Positions 1-9,866 of a DNA stretch of 16,885 bases are shown piece after piece. How positions within the stretch are numbered: the first letter of the stretch is position 1; each line of letters opens with the position of its first letter. The notes beneath the pieces are model-generated. The model did no database searches, had not been told where the DNA came from, and worked only from the letters and a program-made list of their open reading frames with translations. A program made the translations under genes and the position numbers. This stretch comes from Candolleomyces eurysporus (Eukaryota; Basidiomycota; Agaricomycetes; Agaricales; Psathyrellaceae), in the NCBI GenBank assembly GCA_027579435.1, contig JANBPK010001676.1:1-16885 (forward strand). Direction: 5' to 3'.

Positions 1-2
1 GA

Positions 3-3000
3 CTCCTTGCAGAGCTTCCACCATCCAGGGCTGAAGAATCGTCACCGCGTTCGCTGGGTGGTTTCGGGCTGCAAAGCAATGGCTTGCTGGAGGATTTAGG
101 CTTGGGCACGTTTGGTATGAAAACATTTCGTCTTCTTCTGTAGGGAGAATCTAAATTCACGCGCTCAAAGCTTCCAGTTCAAGCTCAAGTTCGGCGCTGG
201 AGCAACCCGATCTGGATTACCAGACCGACCCTCCAACCATCTCAGAACTACTTGGGGTTCCATCTGAAATTGGGGACCTACCCCCTTCCACGAGAAACAA
301 CTCTACAGTACGAGCGATGACATTCAATGGCAAGGCTCTGTTCTTCAAGCGCAAGATTCCCCAACGAAAACCCGACTCAGTAGGTCATTCTGGTGACCCA
401 GCTATACCCAACTGACATGGCCTCCGAAGGACTCAACAAGAAGGATGGGCAACCTTCTCGATATACCGATACATCGACTACTAGATACCCTTGCTATCAG
501 CAAAGCCGAAGAAATTCGTACAGAGTAAGCTTGACCTCGGTTCTGTTATAAGTTTGCTAACCATCTGTCAGAGCCACACGACCCCGGCAAAAGTCTGAAG
601 CCGACTCCCAGGTGGAAGAAGAACTTTGGGTAGATCGGTATAGGCCAAGAAAGTTCACAGACTTGCTGGGCAATGAGCGTGTCGCTCGAGACGCTATGAC
701 TTGGCTGAAACAATGGGATTGGTGCGTATTTGGGCGCAGCAGGAAGGGTAGCAAACGTCAGAATAACCACGAGGACGGCGCTCCCGAAGATGAGTACCAT
801 CGTCCACGGGAAAAGGTGCGCACATGTGCCCCAGTTTCCTTGTGTTTCTTGCTGAGAGACTTTCGGATAGTTCCTTCTCTTGTCCGGTCCACCTGGACTT
901 GGGAAGACGACCCTCGGTCATGTCATTGCTCGCCAGGCCGGCTACGAAGTGATGGAGATTAACGCAAGGTAGCTCTCAACCTCCACCTCTGACAACGACA
1001 TCTAATAGATGGTTCAGTGATGCTCGGTCTGGTCAAGTCGTCGATGATCGAATACGACCGACATTAGAAGCTGGTTCCACAGTGGGCAGCACAAAACCTG
1101 TGCTCTTGATAATTGATGAAATAGATGGTGCCACTGGCAGTGGCGAGGCTGTACGTTTTCCCTACGATGGCGACCTGAGCAGGAACTCACCCCAACTCAG
1201 ACTAATACCTTTATCCACAAACTTGTGCAATTGACGCAAGTCAAGCCTAAGAAACGTGAGCCATGATGCTCGGTCTTGCTTTGGCAATCCTGACATTCAT
1301 GAACATTTTTCCAGAAAGAGGTGGAAAGCGAGATCCTCGGGTCACTCGACCAATCTTGAGACCCATTATATGCATTTGCAACGACGGGAATGCCAGCTCC
1401 ATAGCGAAGCTGCGCCCTCACGCCCTTCATATCAGGTTCTCGAAGCCCTCTGACATTCACACAGTTAAGAGGCTCCGAGAGATCTGTGCAGTCGAAGCCT
1501 TGAAAGCGGACTCACGAGCACTCACCACGCTCGTGGGTGTGGCGCGAGGAGACCTTCGAGGTTGCCTCAACACACTCCAGGTAACTCTACAACCTCTTGC
1601 ATTGTCCGTCAACTTACGCTGGCGATGTATCAGTTTATCAAAGCGAAACGAGAGGAGGTGACTGAGGCGGTCATCCGCAAAGCTACCTTTGGAATGAAGG
1701 AGGCCGAAAATTCTGTTCAAAGCGTCCTCAACAGCCTTTTCAGCCCACTATCCAAAAAGCGCGTCAAGGAGCTTGGGCTGACTGAACAAGAGGAAGGAAA
1801 ATACGTGGCTCGTCTCTACCAAGAAATCGACGGTTCTGGAAGGGAGAGTGCTATTGCCACAGGTCGGTTTGAACGTTCACTCTTCGTTCATTAGCTCAAT
1901 CTCGTGTAGGCTGCTTTGGTCATTACGCTACCCTCCGAAACTACGATGCCAATCTTTCTAGGCATGAAAAGGGTAGCGAATGGCTCGTTACGTTCGACCT
2001 AATTTCGGCCTCGATGTACGGCGATGCGGACTTCACATTGGCCCACTATCTGCCTTACTTCATTATCCCATTTTTCCCTCTCTTCCAGGAGAGAGGCGGC
2101 GAGCGAGTAGAACGGAACCAAGCCGATTGGGAGGCAAGTCATCACCCCATACCAGCACTATTCGCTGTCGCTCACTAAATTTGACAGCATTTACAAACCA
2201 CCAAGGCCAACGAAGAGATTTACAAGACCTTGGTTCGTGGGTTACGTGCAGCAGCAGTTCGCCACGGCGGCGACTTTAGACATCTGGGGGGCACCCCTGT
2301 CGTGCAGTTAGAGTTGGCACCACTCCTCAATAGACTCATCTCACCACCGCTTCGGCCAGTGAGTCTACCTAGCACCTCGTCTTCCTTCGAACGCCACTCA
2401 AACGTGTTTTGTGCTGTAGGTCAATAGTCAAATCATCAAACCTGAAGAGAAAGCCGTTCTGGATCGTTTGGTTAGTATTATGACTGCACTCGAATTACGT
2501 TTCGTCCGAGAACGAAGTGAAGAGGGTCAACTTTCGTATCGATTAGACCCGTAAGTTGCTACGCCACGTCTATTGCTCGGCTCACTCAACTCTGACTTTG
2601 GTTTAGGCCAATAGATGTCTTTGTTACCTATGACGGTAAACGCGCGTCCGACATCGCTGTGTCGCGCTACGCGGTTCGACACATCGTCGCCACTGAAGTT
2701 GACGCGAAGCTCGCGGACAAAGAGAACGATGTCATTGAGAAAGGGAAGCGCGGTAAACACCATTTCTTTGGGCAGTCTACTGAAGCCTCGTTAGTACTCG
2801 TTTCACTACCCAGTATACATTGTCTTCTAACACCTTAATTAGGTCTACCGCTAGCCCTAGTAAGCGAGCCAGAGGCGACGAGGACGGGGATAGGTTCTCT
2901 CACGTCAAGAAAGCCAGGCTTGAGCCCATCGATATTGCAGACAGGGTAACCTCACTTTTTCTCTGTATCCCCGTTACAGGGCGACTGATTTTCAAATTGA

Positions 3001-3176
3001 TTTAGCCTCCCACAGATTTCTTCGGCCGCTCCATACCCATTTCAAATAACCAGAAAAGTAAACCAATCAGTCGCAAAGGCTCTTCAGAGGACAAGACGCA
3101 TCGAATTAGCTACAAGTTTGCAGAAGGTAATTCTGCTGCTGTTAGGAAGCCAGTCAAAGTCAGCTATTTTTTGTGA
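3..3176 (+). CDS. CTF18: CTF18-like replication factor C subunit (5' partial, 15 visible exons)
   Basis: Large subunit of the alternative clamp loader Ctf18-RFC, which with Rfc2-5, Ctf8 and Dcc1 loads PCNA and supports sister-chromatid cohesion and the replication checkpoint (family knowledge). Reading join(<3..114,171..379,430..524,572..815,871..968,1018..1150,1201..1255,1315..1580,1634..1862,1910..2133,2188..2358,2420..2550,2607..2789,2843..2945,3006..3176) gives 807 codons before TGA with consistent phases. Counting from the first visible codon: [16 protein letters not shown] near 157, Walker [10 protein letters not shown] near 226, Walker B LLIIDEID near 282, sensor-1-like RPIICICND, a [11 protein letters not shown] sensor-2-like stretch, [20 protein letters not shown], then DFFGR near 755 and a C-terminal AVRKPVKV, the part that in known CTF18 proteins binds Ctf8/Dcc1. 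No ATG lies upstream in frame, so the N-terminus is outside the window. The intron at 2134-2187 uses a GC donor. The first intron (115-170, acceptor AAAG) is the least certain. No frame breaks seen. Confidence 0.93.
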
Positions 3177-3979
3177 GGGTGCGAGGTTTGCAAGTGTATC
3201 ATTTAGTGCGATTTCTATCTGTATCATCTGTAGCTTACTGTATTCACCGTAGTCATTTCTCTCAGTAGCTGCTCTCAAGGGAGGGTGTCGCTATCAGGCT
3301 TGGGCCGTGATTTGGGTAGGAGAGCCGTTCTCAAGCTTCATGCCGAGTTCCGCCAGACTAGGTTTTGACTTGCCTTTTTTTGATTGAAGCTTGTCGATCT
3401 GAGACGGAAATGAACTTACCATCAAATGACTTTATTCTTCTGAAGGTTCGTCAAGCTCGAGCTCAATTCAAAAACTTCTAATTCCGGCCCCTTCGTCTAG
3501 TGCTGTATCGTCTTGGGCTGTATGCCATTCGTTCAACGAGTGAGCACTTTCGCCTGCTAGGACGCCGTTCGCAAGTCCGGGAAATCAGGACATTCTTTGT
3601 TAGTTGAGTATCTGTCGGGCAAACGTCAGCTTTAACATATGGGATCCAGAAGAGGCTCCCACCTGACAGGCTTCAGATCAAATGTAACCGAGCAGGGCGT
3701 TACTTGTGCTAAGTTGGTGTCAACCTAAGCTTCCCGGTGAGCGGCTTGCGACGGCTAACGTGTCGACACTGCGCTCATCTTGGGATCACTAGTATCTATT
3801 GTCCATCCTCCCTACTGCTAGGGCAGTTTCTCTATGACGAGTCGTCGCTAGTACCAGAGGATAGCATCCTGCTGCGATGTATAAGAAGACGGGTGAGCGA
3901 GAGGGAGAGGGCATCACACACACAGTTCATCCATCCGAGCCAACCCAACCCGAGCCTTCCTCAACCCCATAATTTTAAG
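3177..3979. other. Intergenic: CTF18 3' flank and hydrophobin 1 promoter
   Basis: No gene supported. The left half should hold the CTF18 3' untranslated region. The right half is the promoter and 5' leader of the first hydrophobin, ending in a C-rich leader with little G just before the ATG. Open frames here have no recognisable motifs. Confidence 0.6.
3880..3885 (+). promoter_or_regulatory. TATA box of hydrophobin 1
   Basis: TATAAG lies 100 bases before the hydrophobin ATG at 3980. The second hydrophobin has a TATA element at almost the same distance (90 bases), which supports both. The transcription start itself cannot be seen. Confidence 0.55.
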
Positions 3980-4550
3980 ATGAAGTTCTTCTCTCAACTC
4001 ATTTCTGGTGTTTCCGCCGTCTTGGTCGCGCTTCCGGTTTTGGCGAGCGCCACACCGGTCAATACAGTACGTGTTTGCCCACTGGCACCTTCATCAACAA
4101 GATCTAAGATTGACCTCTCCTTGCCTTCCTTTCTTCTCAAAGAATATTGTCGAGAGGCAAACCTTTCCAGGACTGGCTCCCATGGGCCAGTGTAATGCCG
4201 GTAGCATCCAATGCTGCAATTCGGTCAAATCGGTAATTGCGCTGCTTCTGATATGGATGGATGGTACCCTGACATGGACGACGCGACAGTCGACCGACCC
4301 TGACACCAACCTTTTGATGGGACTCCTCGGATTAGTCCTCAATCCAAAGTCCTCGATTGGTTTGAGCTGCAGCCCATTCACCGGTATTGGGGCAGGTGGT
4401 AACGGCTGCAGCCAGCAGTCTGTTTGCTGCAACGGCAACACTTATGTACGTGGACTTTCCCCCTCACTCTATGCATCTCTCCTCAGCTGGCTTTTCTAGG
4501 GCGCTGGACTCATCGTTCTAGGATGTGTCCCCTTGAATGTCGTGGCTTGA
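3980..4550 (+). CDS. Class I hydrophobin 1 (127 aa, 4 exons)
   Basis: Small secreted amphipathic protein that self-assembles at air-water and wall surfaces, making hyphae and spores hydrophobic (family knowledge). Exons 3980..4066, 4143..4232, 4290..4445 and 4500..4550 are all phase 0. Residues 1 to about 22 form a signal peptide (MKFFSQLISG, hydrophobic core, ending ALPVLASA). The eight-cysteine pattern is complete: C46, C53-C54, C86, C99, C105-C106, C120, spacing C-x6-CC-x31-C-x12-C-x5-CC-x13-C, within the class I range and too wide for class II. Introns fall after the leader, five residues after the first CC pair, and five residues after the second CC pair, the same places as in the neighbouring hydrophobin. 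That implies a tandem duplication, now well diverged. The start was chosen because it gives a signal peptide and sits 100 bases after the TATA box. Subtype and expression stage cannot be told. Confidence 0.95.
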
Positions 4551-5546
4551 TCCTCTCTCATTGAGCATCAGCCTGGGCTTACGGGCCGCTTGACTGCTTC
4601 TTTTTACTCCGCCTTCTGGAGAATGGACTTGTATATGCGCATAAACAACCGTTGTTAATTGATCCATTTCGTTTCTTTAGCTCGCTTGGTCGGCCGAAAG
4701 GGGACCTTATTCAGGCTTTGATCGCTACCGACTGAGGTGGAAGTTGCGATGTTTGGATGACCACCTTCCTTTTCTTCTTCCTAACTCTAAAGCGCCACAG
4801 ACGGCTTCTCTCGATCATGCCTGAAGAGGGAATTCCCTGAGACATTGCATGACCTCCAGCTGGAGGCAGCGGCTCAGCCCAGGATAACTGCGTCTGTCTT
4901 GGGCCGGCATATTGCACGCCCCGGGTTGTCGTTAGCGTCAGAGAACATCGATCCGTGCTCTGATTTTGATGAAAGCTTAGCGTGTCCAGGGTCGCGTTCT
5001 AAGTCGTGTCGTCGGCTCGAATTAACGATTTACTACAGAGTCATCCTGCGGTTCGGGCCCAGGCCGCTCAGCGAGCAATGACTAGGACCTAGACTCGAGC
5101 ACTTTTGCGAGAGACTTGCTTGGATCAACCTGCTTCGCCCATTTTTTGTGAGTGAAAACAACTCTAGGCCGCCGTCCACTCTCGATCCACAACTCGGCTA
5201 TGGAGTTCTCGAATTTAGGAGCAATCAAGAAGCCGAAAATCGCGTTCTCGCGGAGTTCTGTGTCCATCCATATACCTCTCAAATGGTCAGATACAGCTTG
5301 ACACTTGCTTTTCTGGAAAGCCGATGTGGAGTCGGTGCCTCGGAAACTACGGCGGGCATGTCGGAATCCAGATCAGGAAGATTAATTGCCAACATCGCTC
5401 GAGGACGTTGGCCTTGACCGGTGTCGAGCGGAGCTGTCTAGGTCGACGTGCTCAGGTATAAAGGCAGCGCAGCCTTATCCCAAGTTCTCCATCCCCAGCC
5501 CTCTCAAGCACATTTTCAGCATTCAACCCTCTTCTCAATCTTAACA
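4551..5546. other. Intergenic between the two hydrophobins
   Basis: About 1 kb without a supported gene. It should contain the 3' end of hydrophobin 1 and the promoter of hydrophobin 2. Open frames inside it, including one of 89 codons at 5148-5417, show no domain, signal peptide or splice pattern and read as chance. The last 85 bases before the second ATG are pyrimidine-rich, as in many highly expressed fungal genes. Confidence 0.6.
5457..5463 (+). promoter_or_regulatory. TATA box of hydrophobin 2
   Basis: TATAAAG lies 90 bases before the ATG at 5547 and is followed by a C/T-rich leader (CCATCCCCAGCCCTCTCAAG). The layout matches the first hydrophobin, so this is a likely strong core promoter. 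Confidence 0.65.
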
Positions 5547-6048
5547 ATGTTCGCCCGTCTTAGCGCTGTTACCATTGCTCTCGCATTGGCGATCCCGATG
5601 GTCCTTGCCACCCCTGCCCCATTGGTTAGCGCTGTCACATCCCCGCTCTTGCGCATTATAGCTGACAAGTTTCTATAGGTGTCTCGTACCGAATCCGCTT
5701 GCAACACCGGCTCCATGCAATGCTGCCAGAAAACCGTCCAGGTAGTTTCGTAGGCTTCAACCCAATCAGCTCTCTAATTTATTGTTTTCATTAAGGGGGG
5801 GTCTCCCACTGCCAGCACCCTTGCGGCCTTGCTCGGTATCACTGGCTCGGTTGGCGAAGTCCTTGGTATGAACTGCATGCCGATCAACGTGCTCGGAGTC
5901 GGTGGCAACAGCTGCTCGCAGCAGACCGTTTGCTGCACTAACAACAACTTCGTGAGTAGTCCACCCTCTCGCCGAGTCAACAAGCTCATTTCTCGCGCAG
6001 AATGGCGTCGTCGCTCTTGGGTGCACCCCTATTAACGTCGGCCTCTGA
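5547..6048 (+). CDS. Class I hydrophobin 2 (114 aa, 4 exons)
   Basis: Secreted surface-active protein like its upstream neighbour. Exons 5547..5624, 5679..5741, 5796..5951 and 6001..6048, all phase 0, introns 49-54 bases. Residues 1 to about 21 are a signal peptide (MFARLSAVTIALALAIPMVLA). Cysteines C34, C41-C42, C74, C87, C93-C94 and C107 give C-x6-CC-x31-C-x12-C-x5-CC-x12-C, a full class I pattern. It shares with hydrophobin 1 the NxGSxQCC, GxGGNxCSQQxVCC and ALGC/VLGC-type blocks and all three intron positions. The stretch CMPINVLGVGGNSC is typical of agaricomycete class I hydrophobins. A poly-G start of exon 3 (six G) follows the acceptor at 5794-5795. No damage is visible, so both copies should be functional and may be used at different stages or surfaces, which is inference. 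Confidence 0.95.
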
Positions 6049-7001
6049 TTTCTCAAGCGCTCACTGCTAGCAGGCGATCGGTTGTTTTCAGTTGACCCCT
6101 GCTGCTTGGTTGTCACCGGTACATTCGCTTTGAGGCTCTTAGATCATTTCATCAGTTTCCTAGTCGCGAGCTTTCTACGTTGTGATGGTTTTCGAAAATT
6201 TCATGGCCTCGGCCACCTTGTGTTCAGTATCGACCAAATTGTCTAACAGGAGGCGGTAGTCCTTGCGAATAGTGAGATGGTAAGCAACTGACGAGCATGA
6301 TATTGATCCTATCTTTCCGAGCCCTCTCGCATTCTCCAAAATCAAGTGTAATACTAGATCGTTTGCCACGCCTTTTTTTTTTNCGTGGGTTCCCTCTTGG
6401 CGAGGGTTGCTTTGAAAGTTCGGGAGCGTCTTTTTGGGGATCTCTTTCTTGAATGTCAAGCTGCCGCATGTTCCCATCTCAATCTCCGATTGACACAAGG
6501 CGCCAAACACATACGCTCATCGCCCAACTTTGTGCGAAGTTCACCAGGTCCAGTTTGGGTGCCCTTATGATGCGAGACAAACCCTCATCCAATGCTTTCC
6601 TACTCATATTTTGATCTAATCTCGGCTACACTCAAGCCAGAGTCCCGGGCATGGACAATCATTGACAAGCGCCCATTACCCGTCCTTATGGATTTATCCG
6701 CACTCAGGCGAGTCGTGAGTGTGTATGGTACAAGTACGATTCCAGTACAAGATTTTTGAACAGTTTCATGACGAACTCAACTTGGTCTCGCACGTCTCCC
6801 AGTGAAGTAAGTCAAGGCATTTATTTCACCATCGTAATTCAACGCTGTATTCAACGGTGCATATTTTGCCTCCACACACATTACCGGATACCAGGTATTA
6901 CCGAATTATGTACTCTATATTTGAGCCAAGAAGTCATCGACTCGCAGAATGGGGTGTATAAAGAAACCATTCAACCAGGGTTCATCCTAGTGTTTTGTTG
7001 A
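6049..7001. other. Gene-free stretch with one undetermined base
   Basis: About 950 bases with no gene I can support. The left end is the 3' flank of hydrophobin 2 and the right end the 3' flank of gene A on the other strand, so it is a convergent intergenic region. An N at 6383 sits directly after a run of T. The longest open frames (6175-6510, minus strand) cross that N, carry no motif and lack splice support. A TATAAAG at 6957-6963 has no gene placed to use it. Confidence 0.55.
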
Positions 7002-7983
7002 TTACATACACGCACACTCAGGAGCGTTTTCTGCACCGGCCGTTTGCTGCGTTCGCGAGGGACCTCCATTGCCAGTGTGATGATTGTTCGTTCTTCGATT
7101 CCCAAGTTTCCTCTTGGGTGTAGGAGGAGGCGGAGGAGCAAGAACACGAATCGATTCAATGTCTGCTGCAAAGGTGTGCCGCTTCTGGATGACCCAATGT
7201 TTGAGGTGGAACGTCAACAGGACGGTAGCATCTTGAAGTTCGGCCACATACTGCGCCGGCAGAATGGCCTGGCCCGCGATGTTATAGGCTGGGATGGGTA
7301 CTGCGATGTGGGTATGTTTGATCTTCTCTAGCTCGGCTACTGCCTGTGGGCCCACTGGCCATGTTTCAATGATGCCGCCATCGTCATCATCGTCCTCCCT
7401 TTTCTGCTTCTGGATTAGCTCTGTTGGTAGGCGGGCAGATGGGAGCATAGCTTACCACGAAGACTCGGTGGCCGACCTTGAAGCCATACCCTTCCGGCTT
7501 TCTCGAATCGATTACGCCGACGGACTGCTGCACTGCGGTGTCCAAGTCTCCATCCGACATACAGCCCTTGATCGAGTCGGCTAGATGGTTATAGCCGACC
7601 CTAAAATCACTGCTAAGGTCCAGTGAAGCAGCGAGTGGCCTCGCAATCGCCGAAAGTCTGATGTTGGAAAAACGGATATTTGAGTTCGGAGTCCAGTCAC
7701 CGTCGGGATTCAGATGGAATTCACGCCTGTCGAACTGGACAATGGCAGTGATATTGGCAGGGAGTGGGGCGGACGGTGGGTCGCTCTTTGTGGGGTCCTG
7801 CGTGTACGCGAGGAGCCTCTGTTCGTATTTCAGGATGTCGTCTTTCCTGGTCAAGAATTCGCAATCTCGCGTCTTGAACCAATCCACGAGATCTTGGAAG
7901 TCCTGGCGGGCGATGTCGATACTACGAGGATCGGTGCGCAGTGCATTCCTGTACTCCTGAAAGTCTGGTCGTCTTGTGTTCAT
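7002..7983 (-). CDS. Uncharacterised family protein A (311 aa, 2 exons)
   Basis: I do not recognise this family. Reading complement(join(7002..7409,7456..7983)) gives 311 residues across a 46-base intron (7410-7455). The start MNTRRPDFQEYRN is the first in-frame ATG; an upstream ATG at 8030 is in another frame and lies close to the likely TATA box. Blocks shared with gene C: PP-A-x-xA-I-V, W-T-P-N, RFSNIRLSA, SVGVID, GFKVGHRVF at the exon junction (about 168-175), then after an acidic stretch ETWPVGPQAVAELEKIKHTH, IAVPIPAY, FHLKHWVIQKRHTFAADIES. After a PPPPPTPKRK linker the tail is basic and low-complexity (about 260-311), suggesting nuclear location (inference). There is no signal peptide and no membrane segment. 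Two further members lie upstream on the same strand. Function unknown; the exact acceptor could be three bases later. Confidence 0.8.
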
Positions 7984-8551
7984 TGGTATCGGGTATAGGG
8001 GCGGTTTGAGGATTGGGATCAACAGACATGGGTTGCCAAAATTTATAGGCCAGGGTTCCCCTACTGTTGTTACCGGACCTCAATGCAGTTAATTGTGATG
8101 TCTTTGTAGAGAGTAAGCAAGGCCCAGATTGTGGTGACTCATCGTCGACTGAAAGTGACCGTCGCAGACAGTCACATTACGACATTAGCGAGTGATAGGC
8201 GCCCATCGCAAGTAATATTGACAAGTTCCGGCATCGAATCCCAGATTCAATGGAACGAAGAGTTCCAAATGGCATATTCAACAGCAAGCTTCCATTTTAC
8301 CAGACAAGAATGAAGCAATACCTATCTGGTGTTGGACGAAGATGGACCAAAATTTGAGTCGGTGGAAGAGGAAGGATATCTCCATTCGCAAAAACTCGTA
8401 AATGGGTATATGGTAGGCGTTGAGCGATTCGAGGGGAAATGGAGTCCGAGATAGCCCGCTGTGTCCGCTAGTCCTTTGCAGGATACCTTCCATCCAAACA
8501 ACCTCTTGCCGGACCGCAGTTTGAGAACACAGACTACTCTATGGTGTCGGT
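7984..8551. other. Intergenic between gene A and pseudogene B
   Basis: About 570 bases. They hold the promoter of gene A and the 3' flank of pseudogene B. I see no further exon on either strand; open frames of 60-71 codons here lack any similarity to the neighbouring family. Confidence 0.5.
8041..8047 (-). promoter_or_regulatory. Probable TATA box of gene A
   Basis: On the minus strand the sequence reads TATAAAT, 58 bases before the chosen ATG of gene A. It helps the choice of start, since the out-of-frame ATG at 8028-8030 would lie very near the expected transcription start. Confidence 0.4.
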
Positions 8552-9452
8552 CTATAGCTCCGATTTCACCTTCCTTTTCTTTGCCGGGGTTGGAGGAACG
8601 GGGTTGTAGTCATCGTCGGAATCGTCGACACTTGCCCGGCGTTTCCATTGAAGACTGGATGCATACGATGGAGGAGGGGGAACCAGGACTTCAGTATCCT
8701 CGACGTATACGGCGAAGTAGTCTTTTTCCCGAATGCACCAGTGCGTAAGACGAAACTCGAAGCTTGCTCTCGTATTCGACTGGAAGAATTCGACGAACGG
8801 CGTTGTCGCGATCTGGAATAGGCTAGGCGACATGAGTCAATTAGAGTCTCATAAGTTGCTCTTGTGCATTTGGATGGGCGGGCCATTCTCGATTCTAAAC
8901 TCCGGTCTTGTTCTTTTTCATTCGCATTCCCCTTCGAGGTCGAAGCTGTAAAAGATTTTAAAGCCAAGTTTACAAAAAATATGTTTGAGCCTACCTCAAA
9001 GAGTTGATGAAGCCCCAACTGCCCCACCCAATCCAGTCGATGGTTCCTTTAGATTGTAGGCACTTCTGCAAGTTGTTTGGAAAGTATGCTTTGAATTGTT
9101 TTTCTAGATTGTTCCGACCAGTTTCGAAGTCCCTAGCAAGAATGCCAGGATCTTCAGCCATGGTTGAGGCCTTCGCTTCTCCCAACTTCTGGGGGTCGGT
9201 TCGAAAAACGAGCCTCTTCAGGTTCCCAACGAGCGCACGCTGTCATGAAGTATCCTCGACTGCTACGACGTACAATAGCGCTCGGAACTGCGGGAGGAGG
9301 CGAGTCGGAGAATAGGTCCTCCGCATCCTTGCGAGCGACCAGGTGATGATAGCTGTAGCGTCCTGGGTCTTCAGCCTATTTGAAGCGCTTCAGTTGGCAT
9401 CGGCAAGGTAGCCAAAGTCTTTGCGGATAGCCTTAAAATGTTGCTCGTCCAT
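8552..9452 (-). pseudogene. Decayed copy B of the uncharacterised family
   Basis: Homologous to genes A and C but broken in several places. It starts MDEQHFKAIRKDFGYLADAN (compare MSANIDFQYLRKQ...YLADDN in C) and meets TGA at 9390-9392. After a frame change it reads VARKDAEDLF, then SPPPAVPSAIV, FMTACARWEP and RFSN, matching C and A. Another frame change near 9190 leads to MAEDPGILARDFE and GTIDW. A 49-base intron is still recognisable at 8946-8994. In the second exon WPAHPNAQEQLMRL and LTHVA and PIP align to the WPVGP...HIAHPIP block with in-frame TAA (8841-8843) and TAG (8823-8825), followed by one more frame change into FEFRLTHWCIREKDYF. It ends with PPTPAKKRKVKSEL, a classic monopartite nuclear signal, and TAG. 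The reading frame of the tail is well kept, so decay may be fairly recent. Assembly error cannot explain so many separate lesions. Confidence 0.82.
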
Positions 9453-9866
9453 GGTGATTGGAAGTTGGAATCAAGTTCGGGATATGGCGGATGTTTTGGA
9501 CGATCGAATAATGATTTTCACATGGATGGCGTACGCCTGCATATGGCTTTGATGTGGCTTTCAGCCTAAGGCTGGCTGATAAACGCTAAACGCCAGCATC
9601 CACCGTAACATTGCCGTGTCTTCCGTTCTTGTTCCTGAATCAATGCCTTGCGAATACCTATTGGATAGAGGTCATGTTCTCGTCAACGAATTGTCTGCGA
9701 AAGGTTACCTATTGGCAGGTGCGTTTCGGTGTCGCCATTTTCGTCTCCTGGTCTTCTTCCACATGCCATGGACTTAATTGTCGTCCGCTTGTCCGCGTCT
9801 CATATTCGGACTGGGTTGTGGAACAAATCTTATTATTTCAATTTCTAGCAAGCACGTACACTATGG
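9453..9866. other. Intergenic between pseudogene B and gene C
   Basis: About 410 bases with no gene. It contains the former promoter of B and the 3' flank of C. A small perfect palindrome with arms CAGCCT/AGGCTG around one base sits at 9562-9574; nothing links it to a function. No TATA element was found before the B start. Confidence 0.45.

Noticed and set aside
4094..4441. 115-codon open frame on the minus strand across hydrophobin 1
   Set aside because: It is the antisense of hydrophobin exons and introns and has no motif of its own.
5148..5417. Open frame of 89 codons between the hydrophobins
   Set aside because: No signal peptide, domain or promoter. It lies in the probable promoter of hydrophobin 2 and overlaps open frames on the other strand equally well.
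6175..6510. Minus-strand open frame of 111 codons
   Set aside because: It crosses an N in a homopolymer, lacks recognisable motifs and splice sites, and resembles nothing else in the window.
7984..8030. Longer start for gene A at 8022 or 8030
   Set aside because: The in-frame extension begins with TTG, not ATG, and the ATG at 8030 is in another frame and stops after about 33 codons. The ATG at 7983 fits the family and the TATA position.
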